This document shows positions 25,100-37,086 of a stretch of DNA of 64,000 nucleotides, in pieces (positions within the stretch are counted from its first letter, which is position 1; every line of letters begins with the position of its first letter). The stretch is from the NCBI GenBank assembly GCA_002205965.3, contig NADL03000662.1, forward strand, positions 744,001-808,000, given 5' to 3'. The position numbers were made by a program, and so were the translations under genes. The notes below the pieces were generated by a model. It made no database searches. It worked only from the letters and a program-made list of their open reading frames with translations, and was not told where the DNA came from. The DNA is from Kappaphycus alvarezii (Eukaryota; Rhodophyta; Florideophyceae; Gigartinales; Solieriaceae).

Positions 25100-25690
25100 A
25101 CTTCCATCCCAGTTTTGATAGTCCCGGGAGGGCTTCACCCGGGATGGCTGCTGCTTTGCTGGCAAGCTCCCTATTTTCCGTCTTTCCGCTGCATTGGAAA
25201 GGGCGTGCGCCTCACGCGCTCCAATGTACATGAACCCCTCTTGGAATGGCGATGTTACTGTGACGTCTTACGCCACCGGGAGGGGCGGCAATTTTTCGAT
25301 CTCTTCCGACTTCGGGTACACTAGAATGTCGGCAGGCCGTGCATTCAGTCCGGGAAGTAAGTATTTCACCTCATATTAGATGCCGACTCCTGATGCTTTG
25401 AACACTTGTCGGCCAAATACCTTCACTAAGGCGTTGTGCCGGTTAGTCCATCCCAGGCAATTTTTGCAGAAATCCGCTGCATGGTCACCTCGGTTGTCCA
25501 TGAACCTGTTGCACTCCGCGCATTGCAGCGGCACAGAGTCTTCAAACACGTGAAGTCCCAGGTGGCGGCGTAGCATCACTGACCACATCTTATTATAGGT
25601 TCGGTTGACCGCAGACAGATGTGCGGTGAGAAAGGCTGCAGCAGGCGTCTTTAGGTATGCTTGGCCGCGGATCCTTCCCCGAATATCAGC
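25100..25690 (-). mobile_element. LINE relic with zinc knuckle and RLE segment (copy L2)
   Basis: Read from 25690 downward, the frame gives the segment before the knuckle (ADIRGRIRGQAYL), LRRHLGLHVFEDSVPLQC, the knuckle CAECNRFMDNRGDHAADFC with TNRHNAL, an in-frame TAA at 25376-25378, then LLPGLNARPADILVYP and VTVTSPFQ of the endonuclease-like part. It belongs to the same family as the copy at 11430 but diverges clearly, for example in the residues around the knuckle, so it may be another subfamily. Both ends are degraded. Confidence 0.7.
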
Positions 25691-25719
25691 TTTCGTATGC
25701 AGCGTAGTGCTTGCAGTAC

Positions 25720-28700
25720 AGGATAGTTATTGTACAAATATAAAAATTTTGATTGATGTAAATAACGTGCAATAGAAGTATGTGACTTATGATTTACGAG
25801 TCGGCAGGTCCACTTTCGTAAGGTTTTCTCGTCTTTGTTGCATATAATAAGACTAGCATTTTCTTTAGCATATGTTTTAGAAACAAAAAACGCCCGAAGT
25901 AGGTTTTAGGCATTGTTCCCGATGGCAATCCATCTTTTATTAAAGTCCATATTTTGAAACATACTAACGAAGTTGCTCAAAAAATGCTACGAAATCGTCT
26001 TTCTCTTACAACAAAGCTATAGTTACGGGATGTATCCATCATCTGTCGACCAATAGGAGCGAAGAAGAAATCCGATTCCTCGGTACTCATTGTTAATATT
26101 TGTACGAAATATTTTTAACGCTCTTGAGATACATAAAATATTTTGCGATGAAAATTATAGATTGCTTAAATTTACTACATAATTATATCCGTGGTTATAA
26201 AACGTGCAGATATTGCCTATAATTGAACTACTTTGAGAAAAAAACTTATACACATCATATACTTCATATATATATACTGTATATATATTCAGTATACAGT
26301 ACATGTATGCTATACTGTATAACAGTCTATATAAACATCGGGTACTGCAAGATAACGATTGCCTACTTGATTTAATTTAGAATGTAATAATGTTTTTATT
26401 CTCTACATTTAGCAGCTGTATAATTCAGAGCACAATACTTACTTTTTGAAATTAGCTTGAAAAATATATTTCCCTGAAGTCATAGATATTTATAGGTATT
26501 ATCTGCCTGAACCAGTCGGATTATGTTTTGGATGCTTTTCAATAGTACTATAAGCGTTTTATGTCCGATAATAAAAACAAAGAATACTTCAAGTAAGTTT
26601 TAATTGATTATTAATGATTCCCATAATTCAAACAAACGTCTATAATTTATAGCCTATCGGACAAGTAACATTATGTATAACGATTTCAAAAAAAGTGACG
26701 TTAAATTTTCAAAAAGAATCCTTAAGGTTACCCGTAGCCGTTATTTTATGGTTTGAAAGTAATATTTAAAATATTTAAATCATCCCGTGATTGTAATTAT
26801 ACCATTTGTACTATGTTGACTTTCAATTGACACTAATTTTAGTAATCCATTATAAAATCTGTAGAGTTTTTTGTCTACCAAAATAACGTAACACTACGTA
26901 ATCTTGTAAATGTTAAGTTTTTAAAGTGGTTGTAGATTTCGTATTTTCCACTCATTTCCTAGAAAGTGAGCCTATAGTCAATGAAACTACCGAGAATTCA
27001 AGTTTGATTCCAAAAACCTTATAATAAACTTTTTACTTGCATTTTACTCGATTCAAAACATAACGTTTCACACCGCATGTATCGTTAACCAAATTTTACC
27101 GGTAACTAAACGCGAGAAGTTACTCTGGACTAACTTCATCAATAAAACGTTGCCAAAAGTTAACCTTATGTTCCTTGTATACTTTTAAACGCTATTCGTA
27201 ATAAAGTACTCATAAGTATCATAAGTATCAATGTAAGATAGGCTATGATACTGAAATAACAGTACTGTACAGCAAATTACTAAAGGTTTTGCCTCTTTTC
27301 TGATCTTCACATCACTAAATCCAACTTTCTATTATGAAATTATGGTACAAACTGATTCATACTTTTCTTGCAATAGCACAAAGAAGTAATACAGTTGCAA
27401 ATTTGTTTAAAAAAATGATACTTTTATCAATTTTTTGTGTGTTTATTAATGTAATACAAATGTTTAATTACTCAAATGACAGTAATGAGTAATTGAAAAT
27501 GGTTTTAAATAAGCCAAGAAAGCAGAATGACATAAAAAACATTTTACTGTATGATAATGTGGTTGGACTATTTTCTGTCATTAACTGTGTTGTATAAACC
27601 CGTGAACTATCCTTTTTGCATTAGAAGCTATTCAACTTGCACCACACCCTCGATGTATAGAAATTTGGGGATACATAAGTCATTACCTCCCCGTTCTTTT
27701 ACAGCAGAGTTCCTACGATTGTGAGAATCCTGTCTTTTTGTACTTTTAGTCAAGATGGGTGAAAAGGAGGGGAAACAGAGGGAAAATTCCTAACTATTAT
27801 ACATATTCATGCTGCAAAAAATATTGCAACGTTACGATTTGAGAATTATTTGTTGTACACGTGATAGTAATTCCTTTATCATTCAGCGAATCATGTAGCC
27901 ATTCGATTCACCTCCAGTACTGTCACCAAGTATTACTAAACACTCACCAGCGGAAAAAAATTACCGTTACTATTCGAGCAGGGGCAAATTCTCAGTACCG
28001 TTAACGCAGCCGTATTAAACAAATGGATTCCATTTTCGCTCCTTTCAATCATGCCGCAAGGCGGTGGTGCTACATACCATGAAAGCCGAAATGAACTTGA
28101 ACGAAAGTAGTTCTATAATTCTTTTTCTGTTGTCGTAGAGTACAAGCTTCTTTTAGGATGTCTAAACATCCAAAAAAGTGTATTTTACTTTGGCCTACGT
28201 GCTGTGGAGGACTATTCCCGTGAAAAATAGGCTGTGAAGCGACGAGAGTAATATTCTGAGGGCTTTGAAGAATAAACGACACGGTGTGTGATAAGCCGTA
28301 GCTAGGAGAGAGACAGGGAGATTCGAAAGGTGGTAAATGTCTGAATGATAAAGGATAAACTTAAAGTGAGCACAGGAAAAAACAAAAGGCAATAGTCACC
28401 ACATTGTTCTTCCCTCTAGGATCCCCGAGTGTGCTACCTTTATTCCCCTCCTTGGTACCAACTCATGCTCCAAGATGCGCCCGAGGTACGAGGTGCTTCC
28501 GGGAGATATCTAAGCAGTCAATAAGGTATCAAACAGCTGATGTCACCTGTACTGTGGAAAGTAACGGACAGGACAGTATTACTGCTCGATTTCGCAATTA
28601 ATCAAAAAGAAAAAAGAGGCCTCACGGCAAAGGTCCTTCATGTTCTAGATATAACCCACCAAGCCTTCACTTTTTCTCGTTAGGGACGCCTTAGCTTCAC

Positions 28701-29560
28701 AAGGGCCTTCACTCAGAGGATCCCTCTAGGTGTACCAAGGCTTCACTCCTCGAGTCCTTCACACTTGGTTCGGAGGAATTTAGCCTTTCATGTTCTGTAG
28801 CACAACAAGCCTCTGGTCATGTAGATGGGCAATTGTCATACTACAGTACCTCCATCTTAAAATGCTCCAGCCAGATGATCAGCGAGCTCATATTTATACA
28901 CGAAATTGTACTGGGGTAGCACCATGTGGGGACTACTGCGGAGGGCCCTTGTCATTTTTATTTCCACTGCGGTAAACTTTTATCACCCTGTGGTGCACTT
29001 GTTCCAGTCGTTATCAGTGAGACGGTTTTCTGCGGCGAGCCCTAGTATCGCTTTATAGTCCAGGAAAGTCCACTTCCCGCTGCCTCCTGCAACCTTTAAA
29101 TTTATGTAAGTGTAGAGTTTGTTAATCAAAAAAGTAATTTAGACAAGGTTTGTTGCTTGAAATAGGCATGTCAGTTTTCATTTTGCACGATAGGCCCAGA
29201 GCAGGCCAGAATGGACACTTTTATCTCCTTCCAACCATCAAGAGAGGTTTTGCGCTCAGGGATGTATAGTATGCCCTTATCGAGGGAATAGTGTTGGTAC
29301 ACCAAGTGGCGCAGACTACTGCTGACATCAGTAATATATTGTACAGTACTTGGTGCAGTACTGTACTCAACCGAGACTACACGTCTACAGGACACGTATT
29401 TACGAATTGAGTCCTAACAGTACAGTACCTCGGACCTATGAAAGCGTAAAAAGTTTAGAAAAGACGGCCAGAAAATAGTTTTGAATTTTTTGTTGTTCTT
29501 AGCCTTATACCCTTCAGGATAGTCAAACCCGCATTTATAGAAAGACCGGATTATTGTGGG
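25720..29560. other. AT-rich intergenic block
   Basis: No gene found. The block contains a TA-rich palindromic patch with TATAC and CTGTATA units (26260-26330), several GTACAGTAC-like motifs (27260 and 29340-29430) and a small cluster of CCTTCA repeats (28640-28790). Composition resembles the 1-11 kb stretch. Confidence 0.5.
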
Positions 29561-30884
29561 TCGCCGGGGTAATTTGGGTCAATTTTTTTGAATTCTTTCC
29601 GAAGTTTTGTTGCCATACACCAGCTAAAATGTCAAAACAGTCAAATAAAAATCGAGGTGTTTTTGGCGCTATTTCGGCAACAGAAACAGAATTTTCGCGG
29701 CAAATACGCCTAGAATCACTGTTCACAATGGCAATGCACATGCCGCCACCCACAAAAACTAATTGAATACACGCAGTGCCTCATATATCTAAATTTGGGG
29801 AACTTTGGTGGTCTCCGCGGAGAGCAGCCTATGACAGCGCTATGGAGGGAGATTCTGTTAAGAGCAGAGTGCAGGCAATCAAAAGGATTCGAGCGGACAA
29901 ATGGGGCATCATAAAGGCGGCAAAGGTGCATTGAGTATCAAATACAAGACTACAAACAAGACTGAATCAAAACAGCACCGAACGAAAAGCCAGAAGCCGA
30001 CCTCCAGATTTGCAAAAGGAGGAGTAACAGATGATATCGGACGCCTGTATAGAGTTCGCGCAGAATGGAACACCAATTTCTTGAGATAGTTTACAATACC
30101 TCATAACATTTCTCATTTCCCGACTCCCTACTAAAAGGAAGAAAAAGCTTCCCTTCAGTGATGAGAGGCCTGGTGGAGACTACATTTCAAATTTTCTGAG
30201 GCGCATTAGACTCTCGGTCTCAAGCGAAGATCTGCTCTTGAAAATAGAGGAGCTGACGCGATGTCACCGAAGAATCTCGCTCGACACTTTGCTCGTTTAC
30301 AGCAGATTTACAAAGCGTACAAAATCAATAACCCAGATAAGATATTCAATATCGACGAGAGCGTTTTCTCTACATAAAATGCTCATCGCACACGTGCTAA
30401 ACTAATCTCCAACACAAAAGAGAGAAGTAACTCAGTGGAACTAAAATGGTCATCGAATGCAGAGCATGTAACTCTGATGCCTGCAGCGTCGGCAGACGAC
30501 ACAGCATGGAAGCCCCTGACAGTTCTACTGGGCAAGTAGTCCAAATAGCGTAAACAGCCAAACGGCAGCATTGAAACACGGTCAGACTTCCTACCTTTCA
30601 ACACTAACGTTGCTTATCGAGGGTTACATCAATAAAAATTTTGGAAATACATTTTCGAAGTTAGATAATGACCCAGTATTCGCCGTTTTTCGGCTGCTAA
30701 GAGGAAACTAAGGCTAGTGCTATTGTATCTGTATCTCTTGTTCTTGACCTTTTTACCGTCCCAAACTTCGTACACTATATCACATGAGTTGTAGTAACAT
30801 GTATGTAAAGTTTGAAGTAGAGGCAAGCAATACTTGCAAAGTTACAGCGATTTGGCTAAAAGTGACCCGAATTTGCCCTGGTGA
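29561..30884 (+). mobile_element. pogo/Tigger-like DNA transposon relic
   Basis: A pair of inverted sequences bounds a degraded transposase: TCGCCGGGGTAATTTGGGTC from 29561 on the left, and TGACCCGAATTTGCCCTGGT ending near 30884 on the right. They match at about 17 of 21 positions. No clear TA duplication is visible outside them, so the exact ends are uncertain. At about 1.3 kb, with half the catalytic domain missing, the copy is internally deleted. Confidence 0.6.
29848..30640 (+). pseudogene. pogo-like (DDE_1) transposase, degraded
   Basis: The N-terminus looks like the Pipsqueak-type helix-turn-helix of pogo transposases (VQAIKRIRADKWGIIKAAKV, near 29870). Further on, in changing frames, come NLARHFARLQQIYKAYKI and KIFNIDESVFS (30275-30370), the first catalytic Asp region of DDE_1 enzymes, and EHVTLMPAASADDTAWKPLT (30465-30525), which matches the strand that follows it. 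The second Asp region and beyond are missing. The family call rests on these three blocks in the right order and spacing. Confidence 0.65.
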
Positions 30885-30969
30885 AGATACAGTAGTACAT
30901 GTTAGATACTCATAGAAGTAAAGTTTTATTCATTTGTTGTTGAGCAAGAAATGTGACCAATGGATGATA

Positions 30970-31180
30970 CAGTGCACAAAATAAAATTAAGAACACCGGA
31001 CGAGCATACCGTATTTTCGAAACCCTTGGGGCACCACCCTTCATTTACATACCGTTTCGAAGGGCATTTTAAACTATGTAAAGCTATATACCCATAACAA
31101 GGAAAGTCGTGTTCATGTTAAAGTAATAGTTAAAAAGGTATGAGAAATAATTTAAGGACGCGAAATGATATATGGGACAG
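30970..31180 (+). repeat. Left terminal inverted repeat of the Tc1 element
   Basis: Pairs with 36486-36691 in inverted orientation. The match is strongest at 31013-31075 and 31110-31180, with a less similar spacer between. The 210-bp length resembles the IR/DR class of Tc1 elements. Confidence 0.9.
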
Positions 31181-32875
31181 CTTCAAGAAAACACCTATAT
31201 CTCCCGCCAAATACATATAATTGCTAACATATTTGGCGCGAATATAGGTGTACTCATCCTCATATGACTCCGGCCAGTAATCGCTCAATAGTTCTCCCCG
31301 ACAAAAGAAAACCGCCAACACCAAATTTCACGGGGAAAGAAGTTCACCGATATCGAGAAATGCCAATTTTGGCTTAAAAAGGTCAACTGCTCAGCATAAA
31401 GGACATAGCGGAGGAGATCAGACGTTAAAAAGGAGTAATGGAAAACTTTCTCTGCAATCAGAAGCGCGGGGACGTTCGAAAAATTTGAGAAGGCTATGCA
31501 AGATTTCGTTGACTCAAACTAGCGCGCTCATCCAAGAGGCATCTAAAGGAAATTCATCGGCAAAAATTATTTAGGGGAATCTACGATTGCCTTTAGGTGT
31601 TCGTCGAGTCCAGCAATTACTGCATGAGACGCCACATTTGGCGCATACGAAGATAAACAAGGAACCATCGCTCCTCCCGCATCATAAAGAAGCTCGAGTT
31701 GGATGAAAATCAGATATGCTGAAGCATAGCCCAGATTAATACAAGAAAATTATCTCTTCTGACAAAAAGAAGTTAAATCTTGACGGTTTCGATGGCCTAG
31801 CCTACTATTGGGGTGATTAGAGGAAGCAAACGCATGTTTTTTCCACAAATCACCAAGGAGGTGAATCTATAATGGTTTGGGGAGCAATTTCTTTTTACTT
31901 TTTGAGTGATCTAGCCAGCGTAAAGGGAATCATCGACTCTAAGTGGTACTGCGCGTTGTTGGAACAGGAAATGATACCATTTTCTGCAGAAACATTGGGA
32001 GAGAATTATATTTTCAGCAGGACAATGCTGCTCCGCACTGACCAAACTACAATAAAAGTGGTTTAAAGAGAAATTGGTTGATGTTTTAGCATGGCCCATG
32101 AAGTCCCCAGACCTGAACATTATAGAAAATGTCTGGGGACTGCTGACGACGAAAGTTTACGGAGGAGGGAAGCAGTACACTAGAGTAGAGGGATTGGGGA
32201 AGGCTGTTGTGGACTCCTTGTGTGATGTGAAACCCAAATACATTGACATACTGCACAAATCCTTTCAAAAAAGGTTAATAACATATCCACTAGTCGGGTC
32301 CACGGTTTTTGTACTCGTTGCCCCCGCAAAATCGGCACCACCCATACGTGGGGCCAAACCAATCGTTGAACCAGAAAATTTCAACCGCCGTTGAATTGGA
32401 CTCAAAAAAGGCGGATTTGGCCTCAGTCTAACGGCGTTTGAAACTGTTCTGGTCCAAATGAAGTGCATACGATGCACGAAAGCGCGTGTATCCGGCTATA
32501 CCAGGCTCATTAATGCACGACACGTCCCCTTGACGAACTTGACACGTACAACCCAGGCCCACAAATCACGCGAACCCAAAGCTTTGAATAAGAAAGATCT
32601 ACGTCCACATTCAATCTACCTACGCCCCCTTCAGTCTACCTACGTACTCCTTTCCCGCGGTAAACACTACGACTACTGCCGAAAACATGCACCCATGCAT
32701 GCTCGTGCCCATTTCTCCGCGCGCGGCAAGCGGAAAGCCCGCCAAATCTATTCAAGCGCGATGAGAGAAGTGCAAAAGCGCGGGTATTTCAAGTCAAACA
32801 TCGCAGACAAGTTCGGTAGCGAACGATACACATAAAGCCGAAGAGAACCCTGGTTTCAAGGTCCGGACGATAAAC

Positions 32876-33865
32876 ATGGGAAGTGGAAAATCTTGGGCTT
32901 CCGAAGAAAATGTGTGGTCATGCAAGGCGTTTGTTAAAGCTTCCTAGAATGCTGTCCATAGGGTTGGTCAAAGGGCGGCTTTGTTCAAAGAACGCATTCA
33001 AGCTTAACTCTTCAAGCTGCAGCGTGAAGCAACTGGGCAGGATCCCAAGTATGTCCGGACGGGGCCTGCGCTGTTCGAAAGGTACAATAAAATAAAGAAG
33101 GAGTGTATTAAATTTGAGGGACTTGCATGAAGATGCTTGCTCTTCGTTTAACATGTGGACCAAGTGATGAGCAGATATTGCATGCCACTACGGCCATGTA
33201 GAACAAGCGGGCGAGTGGAAGGGAGTTTTACTAGACGCTCGATGGCGATCCGGCATACTGCGGTAAGACGTTCGCATTTATTGATGCCTACAAGTATCTG
33301 CGCTCTACAAGCCTCAGGAGACACATCACGGGCGCAATACGCGACCAATAATTCTGGTGTTGCAGAACGTGCGGCAAGGGAGCTTAGCCGATCTCCTGGT
33401 CAAGAAATGGTATCTAATGTCCCTCAGGATCAGGAAGGTGATGCAGGAACCAACAACGTCCCGCCTGATCCTTCCCATTGTGACCGTGGAAATCTGAATC
33501 TGGTGACTCCTGAAGTTCGTCGCAGGAGGCCAACCGGGGCAAAGAAGGAGTTACAGAAAGCACGACCTCTCGCAATTGCGTCGCAATCTCAACTCAAAAT
33601 TCAGGAACTGGTTAAAGTGGGGGAGGAGCGAAACAAAGTAGCCAAGGATGTGGCAGCGGCACATCAATCTATGGCGCGATCAAGCAAGGTTAGGAGCTGG
33701 CTGGATTCTGTTTCAATCGACAGGACTAGCGCTGCGCTAAAGGAGGAATTCGCAAGTAAATTACAGCAAATTGCTCTCCTCGAGATGTTCGAGGGGCTGA
33801 ACGCTCGGAATGCAACAGTGGGAACACTGGAAAGCAAGGTGATGTTGCGGCTGCGGGACCTATGA
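32876..33865 (+). pseudogene. SANT/Myb-like accessory protein of Harbinger H2
   Basis: The ATG at 32876 opens MGSGKSWASEENVWSCKAFV, then QRAALFKERIQ and ALFERYNKIKKECIKFEG. This is the tryptophan-and-helix pattern of the SANT/Myb-like proteins encoded by PIF/Harbinger. In another frame DPAYCGKTFAFIDAYKYLR (33245-33300) corresponds to the segment that usually follows. Back in the first frame, from 33410, come an acidic linker, the family signature RRRRPTGAKKE (33520) and a coiled-coil tail ending at 33865. Stops interrupt it near 32939, 33005 and 33125. The protein would recruit the transposase to the element ends. It is inactive here. Confidence 0.7.
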
Positions 33866-34547
33866 GGGATAAGCCTGGACAAGGATCTACCCCAGGCCAC
33901 TATATGGAGTTTTCGAAGGGTTGCGGGGGGCTACAGAAGCAGAACATGGTAATCACGTTGCGCCTGGTGGTGCCCATCTTATTTCAGATCCAAATGGTCA
34001 TCGTACTAAAGTTAAAGATCGGGATTAAAAGGATAACGCCTCCCTCATTGCTCCGACAAGAAAGGTAGCCTCTCAACCTATTGGTAATATGAAAATGTCG
34101 CTGAGTTCTTTCTTGGTTTGAGAAGTGCTGGTGGTGGCAGTTTGCGGACACCTGGACCCGTTTGTTCGTGACTGAGGTAAAGAAATAAGTTACTCACGTA
34201 GATATGAAGCACGTCTGGCATGTTGAGCATTCAGGACCGTTAGCCAGACTTTAACGGTAAATGTTCACCTGTCTGCATTTCGTACGTTAGAAGTAGGTGA
34301 CTGACGAGCCTTGCGACGTTTACTTGTTCGCGAGCGAATTTAGTGCAACGCCAAACAATGTAGTTCGCGCCATTCGTCTCCAAAGCATGACCAACCTTGC
34401 AAACATTTTGACTCTTCGACCTTCTGCAGGGCAGCCAGGTTCTACTGCATCGGCAGAATCTGCGGATGCCACGATACATACAGCCTTGTAAGTCGCAGGT
34501 CCTCGTTTACTTATCTTCTTAGGACATTGTTATCATGTTCTCGGTAG

Positions 34548-35831
34548 TCACAACTGATAAGGCCCCGTGAAGTGCAAGTCTAGGACGTCATGCTGCAGAG
34601 GAGCAGAGATCCCATACGGGAAAATCGAGGATATATGAGGAGAGAGTTTTTTTAGCCTGTTCTGGTCTTGCATTGAATTCATGGAACGTATAACACTTGC
34701 TCTTGCCGTGGTTTGTTCGACCCGATTTTTCCACGGCGTAGTTGGAACATCACGATGTCCTAGTCCCCTTAAACTGCCAGCACCATGGCACATATAATCT
34801 TCCTTCCTAACGTTCAAAATCATATTTTGCATAATTACCCAAGCGTGTACTACGAGATTCATCTCCTCCTTATACGTACCATAGGCGTGACGGTTGATCC
34901 AATATACTGAAGCGTGATTTCATAACGCCGAACAATCGTTATACGCACTTTCGGACCCCTTCTTGCTGCATACTAAAGAACCTTTCTTCGTCTTTGTCGG
35001 GGTGCGTGATTGTGGTTACGAGGAGCTTCAAAGCTTGGTAAACTCCATCTGACAGAAAGTAAGAGAAGTCAAACTGCTCTCCTTGTATGCTGAAGGTAGG
35101 GATGACCGAAGGGTATTTGTCCATTAGAACTTCAGAGAAAAACGGGCTGACACTGATGATGTTCAGTTCATTTAGCATTCCCGGAAGTCCAGAGAACAAG
35201 CTCCACACTCCGAGTTCTAAGCCACAGAAAACTTCCATCCGTAAAGTAGGTACCCCATCTTTCCTAGTGTAATTCCTTGCTCAGCTTTCGGGCATGCTTT
35301 CCAGACCCATCCCGCACAATCGACGAAGCCGATACACCCAGGGAAGCCCACCTCTGCGAACTGGCGCTCAATTTGAATGATATCCAGACCACTCGGCTTT
35401 CGTAGGAACTCCTCTTTAAAGCAATGTATAACGGCCTTACAAAATTCCTTTGAGCAGAGCAATGCCGAGGACTCCCCAATGAGCATATTTTCTTCTATAT
35501 GGTCTGCCGCCACCCCGTAACATAACATTCGGAGAGCAACGGTGATCTTGACGAGAGCCGAAATTCCATTTCGACCACAACAACCTGTCTTCTCTCCGGC
35601 CCTCAGATACGACGGAAATTCCCTCGTCCTGTTGTAGATAGTGTCGAACACCTCCCTGGGCATTCTATAACGACGTTCAAAGTCCGCCTCTGAACTCCTT
35701 GGACCCACGTGCCCTGACCCATCACTACGTGGTTCCTCTGGGCCTCTAAAGTATTCGTCCATTAGTTCATTATGCGTTGCATAATGGTTGCGCAACCTTT
35801 TTTCCTTCTTCCATTTCTTGAGTCGCCCCAT
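34548..35831 (-). pseudogene. PIF/Harbinger DDE transposase of H2, catalytic site lost
   Basis: The ATG at 35829-35831 starts MGRLKKWKKEKRLRNHYATH. Next are the helix-turn-helix-like region (RRYRMPREVFDTIYNR, KITVALRMLCYG) and the first Asp in GFPGCIGFVDCAGWVW. A one-base frame change occurs near 35230, followed by MEVFCGLELG. The second catalytic position reads LNELNIISVSPFF, with GAA (Glu, 35167-35169) where Asp is expected. YFLSDGVYQAL and ERFFSMQQEGVRKCV follow. The final catalytic Glu of the VER-FGV motif is replaced by a TAA stop at 34939-34941, after which RLFGVMKSRFSIL and a C-terminal helix can still be read. Two of three catalytic residues are therefore gone. Confidence 0.82.
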
Positions 35832-36844
35832 TTTTTTGCCAAGCCTGCCTGTGTCATTTCGTGAGATTGAACGGCTAAACTCGCGATAAGATCTGTGTAG
35901 TCGTCTTCAAAAACTAGATCGAGCGCCTCTGCGAGGACCATGGGAGGAGGTTGCGCTTTTCACCCATTTGCTGCTCGTAGCCAGATCCTCAATATAGATT
36001 CCTGGCGTAAGATTTAGGGATGTCGATGTCGAGGAGCAGTCTTGGATAGAGACATAGTATAGCTCTGGGCATGAACAGTCGTAGAAGGGAGCAAAGAGGG
36101 CATTAAAGTAGTGAGGAACGGGTGGGATGAGTGCGCCAGCGGGCGTTCGGATAGATCAAGGTGCCCCAGGAAGCTCGCTCGATGTGCTGAGCTTCGTTGA
36201 AACGATACGAGTGGGCTTTTTGGATAATTTTATTGAAACGGAATCGAGTAGCACCGATGGCGACGGTGGTCTGGACCGCCGTAATAACCTGTTTGAACCA
36301 ATTGCGCGTTGTCTCGGAAACCAGGTCAATTAATAACTGAATTTTAATCCGCCAATTATATGCGGCGTGCTGTCGCTTTGGGTGTACAATTTAACCGCAC
36401 GAGTGGAGATGCTCTAATTGAGGTTGTGGGGAAGAACGGAGTCAAAACGTCTTGCTAGGGGATAGATTACGGGAATAAGCACTTTCTGTCCCATATATTA
36501 TTTCGTGTCCTTCATTTATTTCTCATACCTTTTTTAACTATTACTTTAACATGACCACGGCTTCCTTCGATTTGGTTACTTGGCATTATATAGTTTAAAA
36601 AGCCCTTCGAAGCGGTATGTAAATGAAGGCTGGTGCCCCAAAGGTTTCGAAAGTACGGGAACCGGTGTACTTCATTTTATTTCGGGCACTGTACTGGTCG
36701 AATAGGCATTCATTCGTCGATCATAACGACGCAGTACAGTATATCTCCTTGGCAGATACAAGCTGTACTTTTTGTTGACAACGCTACATAAGCTGATAAA
36801 ATTAAGATTTACCATCCAAAACCCATCATAATCATTTCCAACCT

Positions 36845-37086
36845 TTCGGCCTCAGAAGTGGGAGGTACTGAAACTTCAGTTGCGCACCGCAACAAGGTCA
36901 CCGAACTGGAACGCAAACTGTCGCGTCGACTCCCGCCCCTTTCCAACGACTCCCCACAGGCCCCCAACTTTGATTTCCAACCACTGGCCTTTGATTTCCT
37001 GGGTTCTTCTTTTCCCTCCACTATCCTCTTCGTGCAGGATCTCCTCCCGCACATCGCGGAGAAGCTGCATACATCAGTTGGTGTTA
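36845..37086 (+). mobile_element. LINE copy L3, left part (split by Harbinger H1)
   Basis: Encodes the endonuclease-like C-terminal part of the LINE family: VAHRNKVTELERKLSRRL, NFDFQPLAFDFLG and LPHIAEKLHTSVGV. It is interrupted after GTGTTA at 37086, and the same reading frame resumes at 41291. It is 5'-truncated near 36845. About 150 bp of unassigned sequence separates it from the Tc1 element. Confidence 0.8.

Larger units (their letters stand above)
32279..36414 (+). mobile_element. PIF/Harbinger element H2 nested in the Tc1 transposase gene
   Basis: The 4136-bp insertion is flanked by TAA at 32276-32278 and 36415-36417, the 3-bp A/T duplication of PIF/Harbinger. The ends TAACATATCCACTAGT (left) and GAGCATCTCCACTCGT (right, inverted) match at 12 of 16 positions and share further bases inward (GGT, then TGTAC). 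It carries the two genes of the superfamily, an accessory SANT/Myb-like ORF (+) and a DDE transposase (-), converging on the centre. Both are broken. Confidence 0.88.
31381..36458 (+). pseudogene. Tc1 transposase, degraded and split by an insertion
   Basis: The N-terminal part (31381-31860) is only readable with many frame changes. The catalytic part shows MVWGAISF (31872), a QDNAAPH-like block with the second Asp (near 32010), and WPMKSPDLNIIENVWGLL with the final acidic residue (32091-32145). The frame runs to KSFQKRL at 32277, where the Harbinger element is inserted. It resumes after 36417 and ends at TAG 36456-36458, giving a C-terminal tail of the usual length. The resumed frame proves that this gene was there before the Harbinger insertion. 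Confidence 0.85.
30970..36691 (+). mobile_element. Tc1/mariner element with long inverted ends, interrupted by a Harbinger element
   Basis: The ends read TA-CAGTGC on the left (TA at 30968-30969) and GCACTG-TA on the right (TA at 36692-36693), the TA duplication and CAGTG start typical of Tc1. The inverted repeats are long, about 211 bp (30970-31180) and 206 bp (36486-36691), and agree through most of their length, for example TTCATTTACATACCG and CATGTTAAAGTAATAGTTAA. Removing the nested element 32279-36414 and one TAA leaves about 1.58 kb, the usual Tc1 size, and restores the transposase frame across the junction. Confidence 0.92.

Noticed and set aside
28620..28800. CRISPR-like spacing of CCTTCA units
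   Set aside because: Units are short, imperfect and irregularly spaced, and the DNA is eukaryotic nuclear.
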